Source of the DNA: Desulfovibrio sp. MES5
Lineage (GTDB): Bacteria > Desulfobacterota > Desulfovibrionia > Desulfovibrionales > Desulfovibrionaceae
Reading direction: 5' to 3'
Assembly (NCBI RefSeq): GCF_002237645.1
Contig: NZ_MJUZ01000011.1
Coordinates: forward strand, 235,902 to 299,901
Length of the DNA: 64,000 nt
Shown here: positions 1 to 7,796 of the stretch, piece by piece
Numbering within the stretch: position 1 is the first letter of the stretch
How the letters are laid out: every line of letters begins with the position of its first letter
Notes under the pieces: generated by a model
What the model was told of the DNA's origin: nothing
Databases searched by the model: none
What the model saw: only the letters and a program-made list of their open reading frames with translations
Made by a program: the position numbers and the translations under genes

Positions 1-132
1 ACCCAACAAACATACATCTTCACGGCACACATGCAAATACTTGTTGCGGGCATGCCGCCCTGAGCCGTATTGCGTGCTGCCGCGCCTGGGCGTATAGTGA
101 TTCTTTATATGTAACCTCAACCCTGCGGCGGC

Positions 133-927
133 ATGCCGCTTGATATGACCGTACATGACATACGCGCGCTTCTGGCAGCGGATAAAGCCACAGTAGGCAC
201 ATGGCTGCAACTGCCCTCCACGGACGTGGCGGAGCTGATGGCCCGTGCCGGGTATGACTGGGTCGCCGTGGATATGGAGCATGGCTCCTTTGGGCGCACC
301 GGTCTGCCGGACGTTTTCCGGGCCATCGAATGCGGCGGCGCCGCCCCTTTCGCTCGCCTGCCCGAAGCCAGCAAAACCCAGATAAAGTCCGCCCTTGAGG
401 CTGGAGCCCAGGGACTGATCTTTCCCATGATAGAAAGCCGCGAGCAGCTTGACCGCGCCATTGACTGGGCCGTGTACCCCGGTCAGGACACGTGGCGGGC
501 CAAGGGCGAGACCGCGCAGGAATACAGAGGCGTAGGTTTTTGCCGGGCCAATGTGTTTGGCAAAAATTTTGACGAGTACCGCGCCCGGCGCGCGCCGGAG
601 CTTTTTCTTGTGGCGCAGATAGAGCATATCCGCGCCGTGGAAAATCTGGACGCCATACTGACGCACCCGCGTCTGGACGCCATCATGGTTGGGCCGTACG
701 ACCTTTCCGGCTCTATGGGTCTTACGGGACAGTTCGAACATCCGGACTTCAAGGCGGCCATGGCGCGTATTGTGGACGCCTGCGCGCGGCACAAGGCCCG
801 CATGGGCCTGCACATCGTGCAGCCTGACCCGGCGGAACTGGCGCGCCAGGTGGCGGCGGGCAGCCGCTTTATTGCCTACGGTATCGACTCCGTCTTTCTT
901 TGGGGCGCGGCTGAGCGCCCCGAATAG
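133..927 (+). CDS. HpcH/HpaI-family class II aldolase
   Basis: 264-residue protein of the HpcH/HpaI (2-keto-3-deoxy acid) aldolase family, whose members join or cleave pyruvate and an aldehyde using a divalent metal. Visible family marks are the early acidic stretch AVDMEHG (about residue 40), GAQGLIFPMIES (about 95) and IMVGPYDLSGSMG (about 182) near the metal/phosphate region. The full length matches the family. It is the first of five co-directional genes that include an NDP-sugar epimerase and a cytidylyltransferase, so I infer a role in making a 3-deoxy-2-keto sugar acid for the cell surface rather than in aromatic catabolism. The start is uncertain: ATG 133 and ATG 145 both lack a clear ribosome binding site. 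The cluster may continue upstream of the window. Confidence 0.8.
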   Translation: MPLDMTVHDIRALLAADKATVGTWLQLPSTDVAELMARAGYDWVAVDMEHGSFGRTGLPDVFRAIECGGAAPFARLPEASKTQIKSALEAGAQGLIFPMIESREQLDRAIDWAVYPGQDTWRAKGETAQEYRGVGFCRANVFGKNFDEYRARRAPELFLVAQIEHIRAVENLDAILTHPRLDAIMVGPYDLSGSMGLTGQFEHPDFKAAMARIVDACARHKARMGLHIVQPDPAELARQVAAGSRFIAYGIDSVFLWGAAERPE

Positions 928-1043
928 TTCCGCCGCCTGACAAAGGCGTCAGCAGGCCCGCCATAGGGCCGGTTTGCCCCCCATGCGTCGCGCAGCACTG
1001 CGGACGCGCATATGATCAAGAAAATTCTCCAGGGAGAATAATT

Positions 1044-1958
1044 GTGAAAATAACTGTTTTCGGCGGTTCCGGATTCCTGGGTTCGCATATTTGCGACAAG
1101 CTTTCCGAGGCCGGGCATAACGTCACCATTGTGGACCTGCATCCCTCGCCCTGGTTGCGACCCGACCAGACCATGCTCACGGGCAACATCCTTGAAGAGG
1201 AAACAGTGCTCAAAGCCGTGGAAGGCGCGGATATGGTGTTCAACTACGCGGGCATCGCGGACATTGGCGAGGCCAATAACCGCCCGGTGGACACGGCGCG
1301 CATCAACGTGGTCGGCAACGTCATGATTCTTGAGGCCTGCCGCAAGGCGGGCGTGAAGCGGTACGTCTTCGCCAGCTCGCTTTACGTGTACGGCAAGTCC
1401 GGCGGTTTTTACCGTTGCAGCAAGCAGTCCTGCGAACTGTATATTGAAAACTACCAGGCCATGCACAACCTGCCGTACACCATCCTGCGATACGGCTCGC
1501 TGTACGGCCCCCGGTCGGACAGGCGCAACGCCATCAACCGCTTTGTTTACGAAGCGCTTTCCACTGGCGGCATCACCTACTACGGCGCGCCCACGGCCCT
1601 GCGTGAATACGTGCATGTGGATGACGCGAGCACCGCCACCCTGGCCGTGCTCGCGCCGGAGTTTGAAAACCAGAACATCATCATCTCCGGCAACCAGCCC
1701 ATGCGGGTCAGCGACCTCTTCAAGATGATAGGCGAAATGCTGGGCAAGGAACTGGTCATCAATTACCAGAACGACCCCAACAGCGGCCACTATCAGGTGA
1801 CCCCTTACGCCTTCATGCCCAAGGTGGGGCGCAAGCTTGTGCCGCCGCTGACCGTGGACCTCGGGCAGGGCATACTGCGCGTGATGGAAGAAGAACATAA
1901 GGAAATCCACCCCGAACTGGCCTCCGAGGGCGGGTATCTCGTGGCAACCGACGACTAG
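1044..1958 (+). CDS. NAD-dependent epimerase/dehydratase (extended SDR)
   Basis: 304-residue extended short-chain dehydrogenase/reductase that should act on a nucleotide sugar. The N-terminus carries the NAD-binding GGSGFLGSHI glycine motif. The catalytic Ser lies in ASSLYVYG and the Tyr-Lys pair in YRCSK (about residues 123-127). REYVHVDDAS (about 190) is the usual substrate-side motif of UDP-sugar epimerases. The GTG start at 1044 follows an AGGGAGA ribosome binding site. It lies 116 bp after the aldolase and before the cytidylyltransferase, in one direction, which suggests a common surface-sugar pathway. The exact substrate cannot be read from sequence. Confidence 0.85.
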   Translation: MKITVFGGSGFLGSHICDKLSEAGHNVTIVDLHPSPWLRPDQTMLTGNILEEETVLKAVEGADMVFNYAGIADIGEANNRPVDTARINVVGNVMILEACRKAGVKRYVFASSLYVYGKSGGFYRCSKQSCELYIENYQAMHNLPYTILRYGSLYGPRSDRRNAINRFVYEALSTGGITYYGAPTALREYVHVDDASTATLAVLAPEFENQNIIISGNQPMRVSDLFKMIGEMLGKELVINYQNDPNSGHYQVTPYAFMPKVGRKLVPPLTVDLGQGILRVMEEEHKEIHPELASEGGYLVATDD

Positions 1959-1965
1959 ATACGAC

Positions 1966-2080
1966 CTCCTTTGAAAGCTTCATATTTCAAAGGCGTCATT
2001 CTGCCGACAAATACGATTTTCGGCAGGATCCACGCCACGCTGTGGCGCGCTGCTCTTTCGTGCAGCGGTAGAGCATTTGC
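1966..2080. repeat. Interspersed structured repeat, family E copy 1
   Basis: Intergenic block related to sequences near 35351, 57524 and 60796. It contains a hairpin built on CTGCCGA/TCGGCAG, then CCACGCC followed by a GC-rich arm, and ends in GCGGTAGAGCAT. It lies just after the epimerase stop codon and before the cytidylyltransferase, so it could shape the 3' end or stability of the message. Function is inferred. Confidence 0.6.
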
Positions 2081-2261
2081 TGCGGGATGTCCGCGAGCAG
2101 GCGAATCCGTGCCTGCGCTGCCGACGCCGCAAAAACGCTTCTGGCAAAGAATTGAGGTTCACGGGAATCCGCCGTTGTCGGGGCGCTGAACGTCGCCCCC
2201 GCCGGATTTCGGAACCGGAGCCTGGATCTGAAAATTTTATACGGACACAAGGAGCCGTTGC

Positions 2262-3032
2262 ATGAACATCATTGCCATCATTCCCGCGCGTATGGGGTCC
2301 AGCCGTTACCCCGGCAAGCCTCTGGCCCTCATCCACAACGTGCCCATGGTCGGGCATGTGGCCTTTCGTACGGCCATGAGCAAAACCCTTTCCGCCACCT
2401 ATGTGGCCACCTGCGATGATATCATTGAAAATTACTGCAAGGGTGCGGGCCTGGACTGCGTCATGACCGGCGACCATCACGTGCGCTGCTCGACGCGCAC
2501 GGCTGAAGCCCTGCTCAAGATTGAAGCCGCCACGGGCAAAAAGGCCGACATCGTGGTGATGGTGCAGGGCGATGAACCCATGGTGCGCCCGGAAATGATC
2601 GACGCCGCCATTGCCCCCATGTTGACAGACCCCAGCATCAACGTCACCAACCTCATGGCCGATATGGACACCCTTGAGGAATTTGAAGATCCCAATGAAG
2701 TCAAGGTGGTTGTGGACCGCTTTAACGACGCCCTGTACTTCTCGCGCGAGCCCATCCCCTCGCGCAAAAAGGGGTCGGACAAGGTGCCCATGCGCAAGCA
2801 GGTCTGCATCATTCCCTTCCGCCGCGACTATCTGCTGCGCTTCAATGAAATGGAAGAAAGCCCCCTGGAAATTTATGAGTCCGTGGACATGATGCGCATC
2901 CTCGAATACGGGGAAAAAGTGCGTATGGTCCCCACTGACTGCCGCAGCTGGAGCGTGGACACGCCCGAAGATCTGGCCCGCGTGGCGCGCCTTATGGAAG
3001 GCGACGATCTTATGAAGGAATACAGCAAGTAA
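2262..3032 (+). CDS. KdsB-like cytidylyltransferase (CMP-ulosonate synthase type)
   Basis: 256-residue nucleotidyltransferase resembling 3-deoxy-manno-octulosonate cytidylyltransferase, which activates a 2-keto-3-deoxy sugar acid with CTP. The N-terminal nucleotide loop IPARMGSSRYPGKPL (residues 6-20) and the mid-protein VQGDEPMV (about 100) are KdsB hallmarks, and YFSREPIPSRKKG (about 162) matches the sugar-binding part. The length fits the family. An AAGGAG ribosome binding site precedes ATG 2262. It overlaps no neighbour but is immediately followed by the acyltransferase. It may be a paralogue of housekeeping KdsB dedicated to a strain-specific sugar, because it sits with an HpcH-type aldolase rather than with kdsA. 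Confidence 0.8.
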   Translation: MNIIAIIPARMGSSRYPGKPLALIHNVPMVGHVAFRTAMSKTLSATYVATCDDIIENYCKGAGLDCVMTGDHHVRCSTRTAEALLKIEAATGKKADIVVMVQGDEPMVRPEMIDAAIAPMLTDPSINVTNLMADMDTLEEFEDPNEVKVVVDRFNDALYFSREPIPSRKKGSDKVPMRKQVCIIPFRRDYLLRFNEMEESPLEIYESVDMMRILEYGEKVRMVPTDCRSWSVDTPEDLARVARLMEGDDLMKEYSK

Positions 3033-3842
3033 ATGGCCGAGTCTGAAAAAACAGGCATGGGGCGGGGTGCGGAGGCGGCGTCGGCCACCGGGTTGGCTGC
3101 GCCTTCCTCTCCTCTTTCTTCCGCCCCGCTTTCTTCCGGCCCGCGTTCTTCCGCAAGGCAAGCCGCGCAGGCTGGCCCCGGCGCAACCACGCCGCCAGCC
3201 GCCCATGGCGCGCCGGGCTGGCGTCGTCGGCTTGGGGCTGCGCTGGAAGAGCTGTGGGTGGCGCTGCTGGGCTGGATACCCACTCCGGTGGGTCTGGCCC
3301 TGCGTCTGGCTGGCTGGCGCTGGATGTTTGCCCGCTGCGGCTCGGTGCGCTTCGGCACGGGGCTGAGCCTTGCGGGGTGCAGGGGCATGACGCTTGGCGA
3401 CAATGTGCGTCTTGGGCGCGGCTGCTTTATTACCGCCACAGACGGCACGCTTGTGCTGCACGACAGCGTGGCCCTTTCGCCCTTTGTGCATGTGGGGGCC
3501 GATGCCGGGCGCATTGAAATAGGCGCGCACACGGCTGTGGGGCCGGGCACCGTCATACGGGCGGCCAACCACTGCATAGCCCGGCAGGACGTGCCCATAA
3601 TGCACCAGGGGCACGTGCCAGGCGTGATTGTTATTGAAGAAGACGTGTGGATCGGGGCCAACTGCGTCATCACGCCCGACGTGCGCATTGGGCGCGGCGC
3701 GGTGGTGGGCGCGGGGGCGGTGGTCACCCGTAACGTGGCTCCTTTCGCCATTGTCGGCGGCGTGCCTGCCAAGGTCATCGGCATGCGGGGCAGTAACGAC
3801 GCAACCGTTGCCGGATCGGCAACCCAGGCCGCAAAAGGATAG
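3033..3842 (+). CDS. Hexapeptide-repeat acyltransferase
   Basis: 269-residue protein with a left-handed beta-helix acyltransferase domain of the LbetaH (WbbJ/maltose-acetyltransferase) type. Residues 1-62 are Ala/Ser/Pro-rich and look disordered; a hydrophobic stretch follows (LEELWVALLGWIPTPVGLAL). Hexapeptide turns begin near residue 110 (LGDNVRLGRGCFI). The terminal signature VWIGANCVITPDVRIGRG, then GAVVTRNVAPFAIVGGVPAKVIG, is diagnostic, and the likely catalytic His is in AANHCIA. ATG 3033 directly abuts the preceding stop codon, implying translational coupling with the cytidylyltransferase. I infer O- or N-acylation of the cassette sugar. The long N-terminal extension is unusual for the family. 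Confidence 0.78.
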   Translation: MAESEKTGMGRGAEAASATGLAAPSSPLSSAPLSSGPRSSARQAAQAGPGATTPPAAHGAPGWRRRLGAALEELWVALLGWIPTPVGLALRLAGWRWMFARCGSVRFGTGLSLAGCRGMTLGDNVRLGRGCFITATDGTLVLHDSVALSPFVHVGADAGRIEIGAHTAVGPGTVIRAANHCIARQDVPIMHQGHVPGVIVIEEDVWIGANCVITPDVRIGRGAVVGAGAVVTRNVAPFAIVGGVPAKVIGMRGSNDATVAGSATQAAKG

Positions 3843-3844
3843 TT

Positions 3845-4495
3845 ATGGCATTGCAATGCATTGTTTTTGACTGCGACGGCGTCATACTGGACAGCGTGCC
3901 CGTGAAAACACGGGCCTTTGCGCGTATCGCCGCGCCCCACGGGCAGGAAGCCCAGGATCGTTTTGTGATGTACCACACGCGGCATGGCGGGGTGAGCCGT
4001 TACAAGAAGTTCCAATGGTTTTACAATGAAGTGCTGGGCCGCGAAATTTCGGATGAAGAGTCTGAACGGCTGGGCCGCCTGTTCGCGGAATACGCCCTGG
4101 ACGAAGTCCGCCGCTGTCCGCTCATTCCCGGCATTCAGGAAGTTCTGGACACCTGGAAGGGCAAATTGCCCCTCTATGTGTGCTCCGGCGCGCCCCATGA
4201 TGAAGTGCAGGCGGTACTGCACGAGCGCAATCTTGACCAGTATTTCGTGTCCATTCACGGTTCGCCTCCGGCCAAGGCCAAACTGCTGGGCCAGATTGTG
4301 GCCCCTCTGCCTATGGCCCCGGAAGATGTGCTTATGGTGGGGGACGCCCCCACGGATCACGACGCGGCCAAAGAAGTGGGCACGCTTTTTTACGGTGTGG
4401 GCCCGGACATAAAACCGGCCTCGGAGTCTCTCTATCCCTGGGGGCCGGACCTTACCGGGCTCAATGATTGGATAAAGGCCCACGTGGCGCGTTAA
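3845..4495 (+). CDS. HAD-superfamily hydrolase (sugar-phosphatase type)
   Basis: 216-residue haloacid-dehalogenase hydrolase. HAD motif I is FDCDGVILDS (residues 6-15, nucleophile Asp). A helical cap follows, then motif II in VCSGAPH (about 118) and motifs III/IV in KAKLLGQIV ... VLMVGDAPTDHDAA (about 160-175). It starts 2 bp after the acyltransferase stop, with AGGA upstream, so it is the last gene of the cassette. A phosphatase would fit removal of phosphate from a sugar-acid phosphate, but the substrate is inferred only. Its TAA stop lies inside the left terminal inverted repeat of a repeated element (4491-4650). Confidence 0.82.
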   Translation: MALQCIVFDCDGVILDSVPVKTRAFARIAAPHGQEAQDRFVMYHTRHGGVSRYKKFQWFYNEVLGREISDEESERLGRLFAEYALDEVRRCPLIPGIQEVLDTWKGKLPLYVCSGAPHDEVQAVLHERNLDQYFVSIHGSPPAKAKLLGQIVAPLPMAPEDVLMVGDAPTDHDAAKEVGTLFYGVGPDIKPASESLYPWGPDLTGLNDWIKAHVAR

Positions 4496-4650
4496 GGAAA
4501 CGCTGATTTATTTCGTTTGGCGGCGTTGCGTCACCTTTTTTGAAACAGTCGGGGACGGAAGAGTCCACTCCTGCTTCAAAAAAAGATCACGCCTTGCAAA
4601 CAAAATAACTGCTCGTTTCCAGGAGGCTCTTTAATCAGCGCTTCCTTAAC
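4491..4650. repeat. MITE-like palindromic element, family A copy 1
   Basis: 160-bp element with 18-bp terminal inverted repeats: GTTAAGGAAACGCTGATT at 4491-4508 and AATCAGCGCTTCCTTAAC at 4633-4650, one mismatch. A second copy in opposite orientation lies at 24846-24995. The interior also pairs imperfectly. No open reading frame of note is inside. It overlaps the end of the HAD gene and supplies its stop codon. Confidence 0.8.
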
Positions 4651-4724
4651 TCCAACAGCAACCGCAACAATGCCCGGACGCCTCCCCGCTACGTGCGTGG
4701 GGGCGTCCGCCGCCGAAACACACT

Positions 4725-5738
4725 ATGATGAAAAAACTATACATCTGGCTTGTATGCCTTGGCGTGCTGTGTCTGGCTGCCTGCGATTCCGGCAGCAAGG
4801 AAGAAGCCCCCGCATCTTCCGCAAAAACGGAGCAGGCACAGCCCGCTCCCGCCGCAGAGGGGAGTGCCCCCGCCGCCGAGGCCAGCGCCTCCGCTGATAC
4901 TGGCAACGCTCCTCAGGAGCAGGGGCCGCCGCCCACAAAAGAGCAGATTGATGAAGCCGACGCCCTGGTGGCTTTCTATAATACGGCCGCCAGCACGCTT
5001 GCCAACCCGTACTTTACCCAGGCCGATGTGATGATGGGCAATGTGCGCTACTACCTGCATGAATGGATGCTGCCCCCACGCCCGGATGGCAGCGACGGCA
5101 AGCCTCTGGCTGCGCGCCTTGCGGCTCCGCAGGGGATGTTCAGCGAGGATGAGGTCCGCGCCATGGAGCAGTGGGTGGAAGACATGCGCCAGAGCCTCGA
5201 CAGCATGCGCGCCGACTACCGCCTGCTCGAGCGCTATGTGAAGGACCAGAGCATTCGTGACGACGGCGTCAAGGGCAAGGCTCTGGCAGCCAGCATAGAG
5301 AAGAGTTACGAGCGTTTTTCCGCCGCCCGCAGCGGCTACATGGGCACGGTTGAAGCGCGGGCTTCATCTGTGGAAGAAGTGTTGCTCTACGGGCATCCGC
5401 TTAAAAGGCAGATACTGGACGCCAGAAGGGTGTTCGGGCTGTTTTCCAGAACAGCCGGTCTGCTCATGTCGCAAAAGCCCGACCGTGAGGCTCTGGAGCA
5501 GGTAATGGCCAAGCTTGACGCCAGCCTTGCCGATGCCGGGCGTCCTCCCTTCCCCGCCTCGCCGGATGTGGAGCGGGCCTACCGCGAGTTTCTCAAACAG
5601 GCCGCCGGGTTTAAAGAAGCGCTTGCAAGAGGACTGGACGAGGGCTTTTACAACCCCGTGCGGGAGGAACTCAATAATGCCGCCGTGGGCAGCCGTCAGG
5701 CGTACAATCTTTTTGTGCGCGAAGCCAACCCTGAATAG
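4725..5738 (+). CDS. Putative lipoprotein (DUF3829-like)
   Basis: 337-residue predicted lipoprotein. A short Lys-containing leader and hydrophobic core end in the lipobox LAAC (Cys about 20), followed by a Ser/Ala/Glu-rich linker to about residue 70. The remaining 260 residues are helical and charged, with no catalytic motif I recognise; the overall look resembles DUF3829 lipoproteins. It is the gene before diaminopropionate ammonia-lyase, 45 bp apart, which may be chance or an operon. Two consecutive ATGs (4725, 4728) are possible starts. Function unknown; cell-envelope location is inferred from the lipobox. Confidence 0.7.
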   Translation: MMKKLYIWLVCLGVLCLAACDSGSKEEAPASSAKTEQAQPAPAAEGSAPAAEASASADTGNAPQEQGPPPTKEQIDEADALVAFYNTAASTLANPYFTQADVMMGNVRYYLHEWMLPPRPDGSDGKPLAARLAAPQGMFSEDEVRAMEQWVEDMRQSLDSMRADYRLLERYVKDQSIRDDGVKGKALAASIEKSYERFSAARSGYMGTVEARASSVEEVLLYGHPLKRQILDARRVFGLFSRTAGLLMSQKPDREALEQVMAKLDASLADAGRPPFPASPDVERAYREFLKQAAGFKEALARGLDEGFYNPVREELNNAAVGSRQAYNLFVREANPE

Positions 5739-5783
5739 TCGAGATATCTGGATGAGCCCGGCAATTGCCGCAGGTAAGGCGTC

Positions 5784-7010
5784 ATGAAAACAGTCAGCTA
5801 TGGCGCCAACAGTCGCCGCGCCAGCGCGTCCACGGCTGCGGACGTAAGTCTTTTTGGCCCTGAAGAAGCCCGCAAGGCCCGGTCATTCCATCAGGGGTTC
5901 GGCCAGTATGCGGCCACCCCTCTGGTGCGCCTGGAGGCCCTGGCCGCGCATCTGGGCCTGGCCGAAATTCAGGTGAAGGACGAATCCCGGCGGTTTGGCC
6001 TCAACGCCTTCAAGGTTCTGGGCGGTTCCTATGCTGTGGCGCGTTATCTGGCGCAACGGCTGGACATACCCATGCAGGACGTGAATCCCGATCTGCTGCG
6101 GTCGGCAGCCGTGCGCGAGAAGCTCGGCGACATGACCCTTGTAACGGCAACGGACGGCAATCATGGCCTTGGCGTCGCCTGGACAGCCCGGCAGCTCGGC
6201 ATGAAGGCAATGGTTTTCATGCCCGCAGGATCGGCCCCCGTGCGGGCGGAGAACATCCGTAACACCGGTGCCGGGTGCGTCATAACCGAGTGTAACTACG
6301 ACGATGCCGTGCGTCTTGCCATGCAGCACGCTGCGGATTCGGGCGGGGTGCTGGTGCAGGATACCGCCTGGGACGGCTATGAAGAGGTGCCGCTCTGGAT
6401 CATGCAGGGCTACACGACCCTTGCCCTGGAGGCGGACGAGCAATGGCAGAACAGCGGGGCAAAGCCGCCCACGCATATGTTTTTACAGGCAGGCGTAGGT
6501 TCCTTTGCCGCCGCCGTGCTCGGGTATTTTGTCTCAGCCATGGGGCATAGCGCCCCCAGGGCCGTCATTGTCGAGCCGCAGGCCGCCGACTGCTATTACC
6601 GTTCCTTCATGGCCGCCGATGGAGCAGCCCATTCCGTGGCTGGGCACATGCGCACCATCATGGCCGGGCTTGCCTGCGGCGAACCCAGCAGCCTGTGCTG
6701 GCCCATTTTGCGCGACAGGGCCGTGGCCGCGCTTTCCTGCGCCGATACCGTGGCTGCCAACGGCATGCGCATTCTCGCCGCTCCCCTGCAGGGCGATGCC
6801 GCCATATGCAGCGGCGAATCCGGCGCGGCCCCTCTGGGGGCTCTGGAACATGTGATGCGTGCTCCCGAAATGGAGGAGGTACGGCAGGCCCTTGGCCTGG
6901 ACGACTCTTCGCGCGTGCTGCTTTTCAGCACCGAGGGCGACACCTCGCCCGACCTGTACCGCCAGATCGTCTGGTACGGTCGGCACGGCGCGGAGGCATG
7001 CGGCGTATAG
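5784..7010 (+). CDS. dpaL: Diaminopropionate ammonia-lyase
   Basis: 408-residue PLP enzyme of fold type II matching the YgeX/DpaL family, which converts 2,3-diaminopropionate to pyruvate and ammonia. The PLP lysine is in LNAFKVLGGSYA (about residue 77). The family marks TATDGNHGLGVAW (about 125), QDTAWDGYEEVPLWIMQGY (about 195) and the C-terminal FSTEGDTSPDLYR are all present. The length is typical for the family. AGGTAAGG precedes the ATG. It follows the lipoprotein gene and ends before a G-rich hairpin (7058-7097). The enzyme would be cytosolic and let the cell use a non-protein amino acid as a nitrogen or pyruvate source. Confidence 0.9.
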   Translation: MKTVSYGANSRRASASTAADVSLFGPEEARKARSFHQGFGQYAATPLVRLEALAAHLGLAEIQVKDESRRFGLNAFKVLGGSYAVARYLAQRLDIPMQDVNPDLLRSAAVREKLGDMTLVTATDGNHGLGVAWTARQLGMKAMVFMPAGSAPVRAENIRNTGAGCVITECNYDDAVRLAMQHAADSGGVLVQDTAWDGYEEVPLWIMQGYTTLALEADEQWQNSGAKPPTHMFLQAGVGSFAAAVLGYFVSAMGHSAPRAVIVEPQAADCYYRSFMAADGAAHSVAGHMRTIMAGLACGEPSSLCWPILRDRAVAALSCADTVAANGMRILAAPLQGDAAICSGESGAAPLGALEHVMRAPEMEEVRQALGLDDSSRVLLFSTEGDTSPDLYRQIVWYGRHGAEACGV

Positions 7011-7057
7011 TGCCGCAGGCTGGCAGCCGTTAGAGCCTTTTACCTTTGAACTGCTTT

Positions 7058-7097
7058 GTGGGGGAAGGCCCCTTTTGCAAAAGGGGCCTTCCCCCAC
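7058..7097. terminator. G-rich hairpin, family C copy 1
   Basis: Near-perfect inverted repeat: GTGGGGGAAGGCCCCTTTT, a 2-nt loop, then AAAAGGGGCCTTCCCCCAC. It lies after dpaL in the gap between convergent genes. Six related hairpins occur in this window, each at a gene 3' end. Terminator function is inferred; the T-run is inside the stem rather than after it. Confidence 0.6.
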
Positions 7098-7109
7098 GCC
7101 CCCCCCCAG

Positions 7110-7253
7110 ACAGTGTCGTCACGAGCGCCTTTCCAGTTATTTCTGCGTCGAACTTCGCCTTTTATTCCGGTCGAGTACCGTCAGAGTGCACTCCCTGCAT
7201 AAAAGGCTCGTTCTCCTTGATATGACTGGAAATTCATCTCGTGACGACACTGT
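7110..7253. repeat. Palindromic element, family B copy 1
   Basis: 144-bp element bounded by a perfect 16-bp inverted repeat, ACAGTGTCGTCACGAG and CTCGTGACGACACTGT, with inner arms CTTTCCAGT and ACTGGAAA. Close copies lie at 14101-14248 and 22376-22519, and a solitary end at 24809-24827. It has no coding capacity, which fits a MITE-like or REP-like repeat. Confidence 0.8.
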
Positions 7254-7266
7254 TTATAGCCTTTTT

Positions 7267-7292
7267 GCATTGAGAATATCCATTCTCAATGC
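7267..7292. repeat. 26-bp perfect hairpin, family D copy 1
   Basis: GCATTGAGAAT, loop ATCC, ATTCTCAATGC: an 11-bp perfect stem. The same 26 bases occur at 22698-22723, each time within about 200 bp downstream of a family B element and followed by a related AGAC(G/A)CCCGCTTCGGCGCG stretch. Confidence 0.7.
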
Positions 7293-7373
7293 TTCCAAGA
7301 CGCCCGCTTCGGCGCGGAACCACGCAAAGAAATAGCGGTGCTGCCTTCGCGGCAGCCGTTGCCCGAAGGGCTT

Positions 7374-7480
7374 ACGGATGGCGACAGCGATTGTATGGGC
7401 AAACCGTGTTGTTATGCGGGCTGTCTTCAAGCGTAGTTTCCTGCGTCACAGCGCTTTAAGCCTGCGTCACCACGCTTGAA
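7374..7480. repeat. Interspersed repeat, family F copy 1
   Basis: Starts at CGGATGGCGACAGCGATTG and continues through TGTCTTCAAGCGTAGTTTC to the repeated GCGTCAC motifs. The reverse complement of this block recurs at about 35471-35580. The adjoining GCCGTTGCCCGAAGGGCTT (about 7356-7374) also recurs inverted at about 35624-35648. Non-coding. The stretch 7481-7610 holds nothing else I can identify. Confidence 0.6.
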
Positions 7481-7610
7481 GCATCCGTAAACCCTGCGGG
7501 CAACGGCTGAAGCTGCGCTTGCGCATCTGCTCACGCAGCCGCCAGAGCAATTTTAAAGTGAAAATGTTCTAAGCCCATTGTTTTTGTTTTTTCATGTGAT
7601 GGAGCGTTTT

Positions 7611-7653
7611 CCATAAAAAAGGCCGTGCGGTTGTGGCACGGCCTTCTTTATGG
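7611..7653 (-). terminator. Intrinsic terminator of the methyltransferase gene
   Basis: 18-bp stem (CCATAAAAAAGGCCGTGC pairing with GCACGGCCTTCTTTATGG, one mismatch) around a 7-nt loop. On the minus strand the GC core is followed by a T-run. It sits downstream of the minus-strand gene ending at 7797 and could also work on the plus strand. Confidence 0.7.
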
Positions 7654-7796
7654 AAATTCTTGTGTTTCTGGCTGGATATGCGTGGGAAAGATGCTGAATA
7701 TGCCCTTTTTGGGGGAGCAGTCGTGCGGGAGTATCCCGCCTCGTCTCCACCGTTCAGCGTGTGCGGGCAGAGAACCCGCAGGCAGAACTGAGCCCG

